Below the pieces are notes generated by a model. It was given only the letters and a program-made list of their open reading frames with translations. It had not been told where the DNA came from and ran no database searches. Of a DNA stretch of 64,000 nt, positions 11,337-20,242 are shown piece after piece; positions within the stretch are counted from its first letter, which is position 1; every line of letters starts with the position of its first letter. Position numbers and translations under genes: made by a program. The stretch comes from Laburnicola sp. R22_1 (taxonomy: Eukaryota > Ascomycota > Dothideomycetes > Pleosporales > Didymosphaeriaceae): contig JACONQ010000001.1 in the NCBI GenBank assembly GCA_014281115.1, positions 3,596,001 to 3,660,000 of the forward strand, written 5' to 3'.

Positions 11337-12562
11337 TTACCCTGACGTGTTCGTAGTACAATTGTGTGATTGTGGTGCAAACGCAACATGCGCGTGAGGT
11401 ACGGCCTCGTGCAAGGCAGATCGGTGTGTGTGCCCCCGCATCGTTTGTAGGACTGCTTGAGTGTTCTCTCGGAGGCCGTCCCATGTTAGGACTTCTGGCC
11501 TTTTGGCGGTCACTTCTTCTCGGAGCTGCGTCCATCCGTCGGGACGCTCGGGCAGCAGTTGGATCACGTTGCAGGTTATGACGCCCGTTGTATCCTGACT
11601 CGCAAGCATGGTCTGCATGAGTTGAGCGCGCGCGTCTTCCCTGCTTTTGGCTTGGGAAGTCACAATTTGGGCCATGCTTTTCGTTTGGCGTGCTGGGTCT
11701 GAGGAGGAGCCATTGTCGCACTGGTCGATTGCAAATTCGACGAAACCGTGCAATTTACTGCATACATCGCGATACCCTGCTTGAGGAAGCAACCGGGCGA
11801 CGTTTCCCCCGAGTAGGGGCCGTATAGCTATACCGAGCAGGCCCTTTTTCCAGAGCTCATTGAATGTTTCTGTTGGAATGAGCCTGCCATCATTCTGCAC
11901 CGTGGAGTCCATCCCCAAGATTAAATGCATGGACGAGTGCATGAGCTGTTTTCAGATTAGCTGCACTGGCATACTCTGATGCTAAGCTTTCAACACTTAC
12001 GGCATCGTACCAGCAACGACTGCATCTCGACAAGCCCGCCTTCGGCCTCAATCTTCGCTATGAGCGCATCGGCCACCTTTTCTAAAACATCGAAATTGTC
12101 AATATTAGGTCTATTGAACGCTGGCCTCAACATTTTCCTCGCCCTCGCCCACTCCGGCCCATCATTGGTAATGAAACCGTTTCCAAGCATAGGCCCCATG
12201 CCATCCTTCCTGAACTCGATGCCCCAGTCCTTGCCGGAAGTGACCGTAGAAACAATTTCAGGGTCGCATGTTATCAGTGTAGCCATGGGCATGTTCCATT
12301 TCGGCAGGCGGTACGTATTCCCTAGCTTGGCGAAGAGTTTGAGCTGTTGCTTTGCGTCCAGCGCAGTCGAAGAGATCTAGTCAAAGTTCATGATGGGGTC
12401 CAAGGTCCAGTATTTTGGCGGCAGGTTCCGTGCGAGAATACGCCTTTGGATGAAGCGGTAGAGCACATGGCACGCGATGAGCGAGCCGATCAACGTGTAG
12501 AGGAGCTGCATCGTGAGGTGCGTATGGGCGGATCCAAGAAGGTATCTGAGAAGAAAGCTCAC
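11337..12562 (-). pseudogene. Cytochrome P450 (CYP52/539-like) pseudogene: internal stop and missing haem domain
   Basis: The surviving part resembles the N-terminal two thirds of a membrane-bound fungal P450 of the fatty-acid/alkane hydroxylase type. It has an N-terminal membrane anchor (about residues 18-40), PPKYW, the segment RKMLRPAFNRPNI, and an I-helix motif ASQDTTG in place of the usual A-G-x-D-T-T. Exon 1 runs 12562-12011 and an intron of 65 bp (GTACGA...CAG, 12010-11946) joins it in frame to the second exon. Two lesions are visible. A TAG at 12379-12377 interrupts otherwise continuous homology, and the frame ends at 11337 soon after the I helix, before any ExxR or haem-cysteine motif; none occurs downstream in any frame before the CFEM gene. 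The stop could come from CAG to TAG, the CpA to TpA change typical of RIP. Confidence 0.8.
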
Positions 12563-13004
12563 TGCATCCCTTTTTATAGGCCGAGCGGTACGTATCTTGG
12601 GTAATTACATCGAGGTATGTTAGCTCTGTGGCACCGTGGGTGATGGCTAATTGGCACGTGTAAGGTCCAAGGTCGAGCCTCTTTCTGGAAAGCGACTCGC
12701 TGCTAATCTGTGCTAGGAAAGGTGCAATGGCGGTAGGCTGAGCACATCAGTCAGTGTACCGCACGAAAAACTCTACCGACGCACGAAAGCTCGACTAACG
12801 CGTCCTGTGTTCCCTTAGAGTCTTGGGAGCGAGGTCTGCTATCATTGTATGTCTGTCTCTTGTCGCGTGTTCAAGATATTTGATGTACATGAGATGGGAG
12901 CGCGGTTACTATACAACCAAAGCGAATCGAGCTGAGAAGAAATCTATGTATGCACAACTCCAACGCTCAAAATAGCATCATGGCTATAAACGCGTCGACA
13001 CATA
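12563..13004. other. Intergenic region between P450 pseudogene and MTFP1
   Basis: A 440-bp region that should hold the old P450 promoter and the 3' end of MTFP1. No gene, repeat or RNA signature is visible. Confidence 0.4.
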
Positions 13005-13968
13005 TTACAACTCGCCTTCGGAGCTCTTGACGTGGCTTTCGGCCTCCCGCAATTCCTTCTGCCCTATAATTGGTCGCCCTTCGACAGCTTGCGGTCCGCC
13101 AATCGCCTTGAAAGCGTTGTAGAAGATTCGTTCCGTCAGGTGCTCGATCGGCTCGTCGAAAATGAAGGGTAGGAATGGCACCGCCGCAATACCAAGCTGC
13201 CACGGTATCAGCATCTGATCCATAAGGGAGAAAATGACGATTACTTACTCCGATCGGACCCCATGTCCGCAGAGTCTTATTCTTGACATTTTTCATGGCC
13301 CTGCCAGAATACCGAACGATGCTGTGGATGGTCAAGGCGGGTAATCCCATACTCGCGACGCTCTGGAATACAGCCCGCTGCGCCGCGACCGCCCTGTAAT
13401 CCTCAAGGGCGGGCACGCGACCAGGCGCAATGGCACCACCAGTCAACGTACTGCCTTCAGTCGAGCCACCAGCCTTCACGCCCGATGTGTTTGTGAGGTT
13501 ATCCTTGACGTTCTTGACCTTGTCCACGATGCCCGTGCCGCTCTCTTTGAGTCCTGCCTCTGGATGCAGCACGTTCTGGTTCCGAATGTACGCTTTGTAA
13601 CCCTCGTGCCCCACATCGCCAGCAATGTATATCCAGGAGACACCGTAGGCGCCGCGGACGAGATACGGATGCGCGACGGGGCGAAATGACTCGCCGATAT
13701 CAGATGTGTATGCGACGTATCGGTGCGCCGACATCATAATGGTGCGGATGCGAGAGGCGTAGGCAGCGTAGCGAATATTCGTGTCCGTCGTGTCTTCGCT
13801 CCTGCCTTCGTACATGATCTCCCACATCTTCTCGTCCGAGTCAAGCGTGTCCTGGAGCGCCTTTGGGAGCTTCTTTCGCGGCGGCGGTATCGAGAAGTCA
13901 GGGCGCGCGCCTTCACGCTCGCGCTGGACGCCATCCAACTCTTCTGTTTTCTTGTCGTCTTTCGCCAT
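13005..13968 (-). CDS. MTFP1: Mitochondrial fission process protein 1 family
   Basis: MTFP1/MTP18 proteins are inner-mitochondrial-membrane proteins that influence mitochondrial fission and cristae shape. Exons 13968-13249 and 13196-13005 flank a 52-bp intron (GTAAGT...CAG); the product has 303 residues. Family hallmarks are RYAAYASRIRTI, HRYVAYTSDIGESFRP and the membrane-embedded VRGAYGVSWIYIAGDVGHEGYKA-type region near residues 80-130, then LPALTIHSIVRYS and, after the intron, the hydrophobic LGIAAVPFLPFIFDEPIEH. The linker between the two conserved halves (about 135-175) is Gly/Ser/Thr-rich and longer than usual. I chose the start at 13968 because the frame upstream lacks family likeness, but an in-frame ATG at 14073 would add 35 residues. 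It is transcribed away from ATP19, sharing a roughly 230-bp promoter region. Confidence 0.93.
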
Positions 13969-14194
13969 GACGCCTGGTACCTCTACATGCCCAACCTTGG
14001 GAGACCCTCGGTGTACCGGTAGGAACCGAACCAATGCGTAGCCGTTTGTTGTTGTGGCGGGCCGCTTACTCATCCATCGCTCCTTCCTCCGAACCGTGAA
14101 GCTTCCTGAACAACCACCACCGAAACGCCCACGCCCCCATCCATTGAGTCCCCATCTGCCCCCGCCGGCCCGCCACATACCCAATACCGCCATC

Positions 14195-14643
14195 ATGGTT
14201 GCCATGTACACCATTGCAGGCCGTCAGGTCGGATCGCACGTCGTACGTAGCCCCCCCAGACACCCGCGGCGCAAATCTTCCTCGCAGCTCCGGACCGCCA
14301 TCTACGCGGCCGATGCGCATCAGCTATTGGCGATGATGGGTCGGCTACTGGCGTGCTGGAGAATCGGACACATAGGACGGCGCTAACAAGTGTGGTAACA
14401 GCTCGCCATCGCCACCCTCAGCACCACCTTCCTCGGCGCCTACCTCTCCATGGGCGGCAGCAGCGCCAAGGCTGATACGTCGACCCCGCCCATCAACGCG
14501 AAGAGCAAGGAGGAGGAGAGTTTCATAAAGTACGATTGACTTCTCAGACCGTTGCGCCAAGGGAACGTGTGCTATGGCGGCATCGCGGCTAACAGCTGTG
14601 CAGGAACTTTGTGAAGAAGGCGGAGGACGACAAGAAGCATTGA
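14195..14643 (+). CDS. ATP19: F1Fo ATP synthase subunit K (Atp19)
   Basis: A 71-residue protein of the Atp19 type, a small subunit of the membrane part of mitochondrial ATP synthase linked to enzyme dimerisation in yeast. Exons are 14195-14242, 14402-14529 and 14604-14643, with introns of 159 bp (GTACGT...CAG, branch CTAAC) and 74 bp (GTACGA...CAG). The N-terminus YTIAGRQVGSHVLAIATL matches the conserved start of the family, followed by a single short membrane helix (about 17-33) and a charged C-terminal matrix tail with the family-like SFIKNFVKKAE. None of the exons is long enough to be noticed by frame length alone. It is divergently paired with MTFP1, and both products work in the inner mitochondrial membrane. 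Confidence 0.9.
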
Positions 14644-15040
14644 GACGGACAGTCCGCAAAGTGAGACCAAGCACGGGTTTACGAACATCAGCGGCATGAG
14701 TAGTCGAGTGTGCGAAGGAGGTCGAAACATCCCAATCGGGTAGACGGCATTGCGACGGGCATGTAAAACTGTAGATACAGTGCCTAATTGTACCAACGAC
14801 ACAATTGACATTCTTACGCTCACTTGAATTGTTTGCGGACAACTACGAAGGGCTTTTCAGACTGCTCAATTAGGTGCGAGGCACTCGCTGATATCCATGG
14901 CTGACTCAAAAACACAAAAGCGGTATATAACGTGTCTGGACGCCTCGACGCCAAGTTCCAATCCCTCATAACACATACAACCCAACTCTGAAGCTAGCGC
15001 AGTCAAACAATCCGCCCACAAAAGAAAAACCCATAGACCC
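14644..15040. other. Convergent intergenic region between ATP19 and the monopolin gene
   Basis: The 3' ends of two genes meet here. I see no coding signal or repeat. Confidence 0.4.
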
Positions 15041-16720
15041 TCATTCATCTTCCAGGACGAACTTCTTGGACATGGAGTCCACGACCTTGGTGTAGAACTT
15101 GGGAGCCTGGGCGCGCGGGAAGCTGATCTCCTCGGTGAGGTAGTCTGGCAGCAACTCAATGAGCTCCTTGTCGCGCTGCTCATCCAACAGCGGATTGTAA
15201 ATAAACTCGGTTTCTTCGTACGACTCCCCGCCGGTAGCAACAGTGAGATGGAAGTGAAGAGCTACACAGTGTCAACGGTCTGTCCTGGAGCAAAACACGT
15301 GAAGCCAACTTACCTCCATTGCGACCAGTCTGTAGACAGTCATACACGTCGTCATCTTCTTCGTTCTTCTTCGATCCTAACACCACAAGATTGGTCAAGT
15401 CGCTGTAGAGGTCGACTTTATGTTTCTGGAATTGTGCCTCCTTGGCAGCTTCTATTGAGCCTGGGAGAACAACACCGGTGGATCGTGGCTTGACTGCGCT
15501 TCCTGGTACATTCTTGTTCTCTCCTGGTGCCGAAGACCGTGCAGCCGCGAGCTTCGTTGAGAGTGTCTTGTTCTCGTTTTGCGCGGTGCTGAGCGAGTCG
15601 TTTAGTTTCTGGTTCTCTGCCGCTAGGCGAGCGTTCTCTTTTTCGCCCTTGGCCACTTCTTTCCTTAGTGCAGACATCTCAGAGGTCTTTGCCTCCATCT
15701 CAGCAACCTGTTGCTTGAGCGACTTGATCAGGGCGTCTTGATCTATAGAGGTGTTAGCAATGTCACGTTAAAAGGGTCGGATCACTTGCCCTTTGCTATC
15801 TGTTCCGTCTTTCTTTTAAGTTGGTCGAAATTGGACTCTTTGCCCGATGAAGCTGCGTCCTTCAGAGCTTCATACTTGACCGTCATCGACTCGAGTTTCT
15901 TCGTGAGCTCGCCAACCTTTCGCCTCAATGCGGGATCGCGTTCCGTGTCAGAGACACTCCCTGCTCGTCTTGGACCAGCCGGAGGCGGGCGCGGTGCCCG
16001 AGACGACTGCTGCGCTCGACGTGGTGCTGGTCGCTGTGGCGGTGGTATGCTCTCCAGAATCTCATCCACTTCCATGGAGTCTTCAACATCCATGGGTTCA
16101 GGTTCCGCCTCTGGCTGTGTCTCTGGGATTGTCGCGGCTTCAGGCTCAGGTTCGGTCTGCACAGCGCGCTTTGTCGCTCTTGGTTTTGCTGCTGTCTTTG
16201 GCTTATCCCCTTTTTTCTGTGCGGGTTCCTTCACTGCTGCTTTGCGCGTTCTCTTTGCGGGTGCTGGCTCCTCGGCAACTCCCTCGTCCTGCGCTGCCTT
16301 GGCCCTCGCAGGAGGTCGACCCCGTCTTGCCGTCTTAGGTGCTACCGGCGCAGCAGCTTCTTCTTCGCCATCGAACTCGTCAACCTCCTCGGTGTCGTTC
16401 CCATGGTCGTCCTGTCGCTCCGCAAGAACCTTGCGACCGCTCCGAGCGACTGCCTTCTTGGTGACGACTGCCCCTTGCTTCTTCGCGCCGAGGACGCCAT
16501 TCCCGCTCGCGCGACGCGCCGCCGTCTTCTTATTTGCCGCAGTTTTGGTCGTCGTGGGTGCCGCCATTTGCGCGGCTTTCCCCCGCGGCTTGCGCGCGGG
16601 CACCTTGCTTTCCGTGTTCGAGTCGGGCGTAGGGAAAGCGTTCAGCTCGTCGACCGATTCGTCCTCGGATGCGGAATCGACCGTGAAGGAGAGGTTGACT
16701 GCTGCACTGCGCGGCGCCAT
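15041..16720 (-). CDS. CSM1: Monopolin complex subunit Csm1/Pcs1-like kinetochore protein
   Basis: Csm1/Pcs1 forms a dimeric kinetochore clamp that keeps microtubule attachment in register, in meiosis I in budding yeast and against merotely in fission yeast. Exons are 16720-15790, 15742-15314 and 15261-15041 (526 residues). The N-terminal 260 residues are acidic then Lys/Ala/Pro-rich, with AT-hook-like RRGRPPARAK near residue 134. A coiled coil follows (about 265-375). The C-terminal globular domain starts near 420 with LYSDLTNLVVLG and continues with DVYDCLQTGRNG and FIYNPLLDEQRD, all typical of this fold. Intron 2 is ordinary (52 bp, GTAAGT...TAG). Intron 1 (15789-15743, 47 bp) is a GC-AG intron with the sequence AGG|GCAAGT; the only nearby GT donor would break the frame. 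The start at 16720 was chosen over an in-frame ATG at 16792 because MAPRS resembles family N-termini. Confidence 0.92.
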
Positions 16721-16921
16721 GTCGTTGTGGAGAGGGGTCGTGAGTATGCGGCGGGAGCGTCGCGATGGGGCCAGTGGGCTGAAAGTAAACAAACCGAAAG
16801 CGGGAGGTCCGTGCCCTGGCTGCAGTCTCTACAAAACACCAGGGAGCAGTGTGTCCGAAAGAACGACTCGTCCATCGACGGATCATTCGTGCCTATCTAC
16901 TAGCTACAAGTGCAAGGGCAC

Positions 16922-17702
16922 TCAGTAGTGAGCCATCTGCTCGAACAACAGCTCCATGCTGTCCTGCCAAACGCCCAAGACCTTGTTCCCTGGCCCCGCA
17001 GCAATCATCGTCTCTCCGTTCTTCCACTTCTGCATAACCTCGTCCCCGAATTCATCGACTGTCAGCGTCTGGGGCGCGTTTTCCTTCTTGTTGTCATCCG
17101 GATTCTCCCTTTCCCGGTGGAGGTCTGTAGCCACCATGGGAGGCGCGAGCTCCATCACGTCACATTGCTTCCTTCCAGCTGCTTTCGCAAGGTCATGCTC
17201 CAGAAATGCACCCACGCCTTGGTTGCGCAATAGACTGGGTTCATGATGGAGAAGGGCACAAAGCCGAGGACCGACGAGACGTTGACCACGACCGCGTTCG
17301 GTTTCGACTTAAGTGCTTCAGCAGTCCCAGGGCCAGGTGCATGGGTCCTCGAACATTGATGTCGATTTCTTGGTCCGCTTTCTCCAGGAACTCGCTTGGT
17401 TCGTCTTTGTTCACGTCGATGGGTCGTTGTACGCCAGCGTTGTTGATCAGGCAGTCCACGTCCGCATGCTCCGAGGTGAGTTTCTCGATGAACTTGGGTA
17501 TCGACTGCACGTCTCCCGAGTCCAGGACATAGTATGCCGCTGCACCGATCTCCTCCGCCGTTGACTTCAGCGTCTTTTCGGTTCGGCCCGCAATGATGAC
17601 CTTTTTGCCATCTTTTATCAATCGCTCTGCCAAGGCTCTTCCAATGTCGCCTCCCCCTCCAGTTACCAGAGCCGTCTTGAATGCGTAGTTTGGCGTCGAC
17701 AT
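16922..17702 (-). pseudogene. Short-chain dehydrogenase/reductase (DltE-like) with two -1 frameshifts
   Basis: An NAD(P)-dependent SDR of unknown substrate. The cofactor loop TGGGGDIG lies near residue 15, INNAGVQRP near residue 85, and the catalytic YCATKA lies in a second reading frame. Reading order needs three frames: the first from 17702 to about 17310, the second to about 17158, and the third to the stop at 16922. Homology runs on directly across both joins, so introns are not the explanation. Each break looks like one missing base, in an A run (TTAAGTCG near 17307-17313) and a G pair (GACGTGATG near 17155-17162). Either the gene is newly dead or these are assembly errors of the homopolymer type common in long-read data. 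The rest of the protein is complete and uninterrupted, which favours recent loss or error. Confidence 0.82.
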
Positions 17703-18018
17703 GGTCAAGACTCTATTCGCAATTACCCTACCGCTACCACTCCATGGCCAGCATGCCTTTTATACGCCTCTTGCCCTTCTCCTCGGGCGCCTTCCGCAGA
17801 GGGCCGGTCATGACGTCATGGAGGGCTCAACACTAGTAGCTGTCGTTGAAGAAGGTGTTCATCGTAACCGCACAAGAAGATGCCTGGCGCATGTGCAGAA
17901 ATGAATGAGCGGATCGGGAGGGGTCCTCCTCGTCACCCCGCATCTTTCCAGGTTCACCCTGACGTGCACCTCGGCGGACTTTGCGACGCGCCTGCCCTCT
18001 GTATGTCGTGCTTGCCAG
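17703..18018. other. SDR upstream region bordering the first AT-rich element
   Basis: Normal-GC sequence holding the SDR promoter. No gene is recognised. It ends abruptly at the terminal repeat of the AT-rich element. Confidence 0.4.
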
Positions 18019-20018
18019 ATCTGCTAGTTTCAATAATTAGGGGATATCTTAGTACCCCTCTAAACTTCGCCTACTATCTACCTAAAATTAATATTATTAT
18101 TATATTATTATATAAGTTATTAAATTAACTACATAGAAGTAGAATAATAAAAGCTTTTATCTTAAATAATATAATAAAAAATATAGAGCTCTCTACTTAG
18201 TAATTAAAAAGAGTGTAAAAAGAAAATTACTAAAGAAAATTTTTATAAATTAAGAAATTACTTTAACTTTCTATATCTTAATACTATAAAAAATAGTAAG
18301 AAAATTTAAGAAAATTTAAATTTTATACATGTGTAGCATAATTAATCTATCTAGAAGTAGAATAATAAAGGCTTTTATCTTAATAAAAAAGCAAAGCCTC
18401 TTACTTAGTAATTAAAAAGATTATAAAAAAGTCGCATTTTTGTAACTACCTTTTTACGCTCTTTTTAATTACTAAGTAGGGGGCTTTGCTTTTTTTATTA
18501 TGTTATTTAAGATAAAAGCCTTTGTTATTCTACCCCTATTTATTTATTAATTAATAATCTCTAGAATGTTAAACAACTAAAATTAAACTATACACTAATA
18601 GATCTAAACAAATACTTAAAATTACTAGTATTATAATTATTCTTATTAGACAACTCCAATCTAATTAATACAGAAAAAGCTATAGATAATTTAATAATAT
18701 ATAAAAAAGCATATTTAAACTGCTAAGCAAGCTTAGTAGTCTTAGCGCGCGAAAATTTTATATATAAAAAAATATTTTTAGAAATCTATCTAGTAGAGAA
18801 ATATTATAGACCTTTTAGTATATATATTAGGAAAGTTTTTTCTAGAGAGGCTGCTTAACCGTGCGCAGATGTGCGTATCTGTGCGCATTTTTGCACAGGC
18901 AATTTGCTAGCACAAAAATGCTTAGAGATGCGCAGACATGCGCAGACTTGCGCAAATGTACACAAATAGTTTCAATAAGTAATTTTTTTAAAGCTTTATA
19001 ACTTTTTTACTAGTAAAGCTATAATTTTAATTTTTTAATAGATTTATAGAGAAAATACTAATCTTTAATTATTTAATTTAAAAATGCCATTTTTATTACG
19101 TAATTAGTTAGTAATTAAAAAAATCTTTATTTTACTAGTTATTATATATATTACGTAATATTATTATATGAATACATAGTAATAATAATATAGTATATAA
19201 AATTTTAAAAAAGTTTAATAAAAATAAAGTAGTTAAAAAGTTATTAAAGTTTATACTTTTTAAAATAGTGTTCTTTACTAAGCCACTAATTTTTGCCTAA
19301 TCTAGTTCTTTTAAATAATTATAAAACTATATTTTTCTACTTTTAAACCTATAAAATCTAGAATTTAGGATTAGGTAGAAGTTTTATATAATACGCTAGT
19401 AATTAGTACTATTATATTAACTAGTAATTACTATCTAGTAAGAGACTTTAACTTTATACTTTAAGAAATCATTTTTTTAAAGCTTACTAAGTAGCTTACT
19501 AAGCTTTTTTAAATTCTAGCTAATTAAAGAGCTTTATTTACTAATTAATTAGCATTATTTTAATAGTATAGGTACTATAGGTACCCTAGGTACACTAGTG
19601 GTATAGGTGCATATTCTTACACAATCTTACGCATATGTACGCTAAAAAAAAGTAGATTTATAGGTGCGCTTAGAGTGCTTTTAGTGCGCAGGTGTGTGTA
19701 GAGCTGCCTAGGTGCCATAGGTGCACACGCGCACTTAAAAAAATTTCTAATATAGGTAGTTAATTTAATACTATATATACTATATATCGCTTTTTTATAA
19801 TTACCTTATTAAGCTCTTTTTAATTATTAAGTAGAAGGCTCTACTTTTTATTATTATTATTTAAGATAAATGCTTTTATTATTTAACTCCTAGGTAGTTA
19901 ACTTAATAACATATATACTATATAATAATATAGTAATAATATTAACTTTTAAAAAAGTAAGTAAGGGGGAATTTTAAAGAGGTGCTAAGATATCCCCTAA
20001 TTATTAAAACTAGCAGAT
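18019..20018. mobile_element. 2.0-kb AT-rich DNA transposon with long terminal inverted repeats
   Basis: Ends are inverted repeats of about 45 bp: the left end (18019-18066) begins ATCTGCTAGTTTCAATAATT and the right end (19972-20018) is its reverse complement with a few transitions. The element is exactly 2000 bp by this definition; if the duplication is TA, the core is 18026-20010. The interior is about three-quarters A+T, has no open frame, and contains copies of the MITE family described below as well as clusters of TGCGCA. Composition changes sharply at both repeats. The superfamily is not identified; the TA at the ends would fit Tc1/mariner. Confidence 0.72.
18333..18550. repeat. Palindromic MITE family, copy 1 (both arms)
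   Basis: Two roughly 95-bp arms in inverted orientation separated by a short loop. The left arm contains TAGAATAATAAAGGCTTTTA and the right arm its complement TAAAAGCCTTTGTTATTCTA, flanked by CTACTTAGTAATTAAAAAG and its complement. The same arms recur at 30277-30410, 34530-34572 plus 39065-39150, 37365-37490, 39155-39455, 41275-41600 and 51963-52048, so this is an abundant non-autonomous element. A further outer pair of arms lies at about 18110-18215 and 19790-19915. Confidence 0.7.
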
Positions 20019-20242
20019 GCGGTTATCCAAGCCTTGGTGGCTTCTGTTGTGGGGTACGGTGGGCACAAACCCCCACAAACCCACCACTCCCAACCTTCCT
20101 TGCGCATCCTCCAAACCGATTTCCACTGCCGTGGTAGATCCTGGGCGACACGCGTATATACCCAGGTCTATACCACCACTACCATTACCTCTAGCAAGCC
20201 CCGCCAGACCTTCGTCAGCTTCGACAACCTCCGAAATCGACC

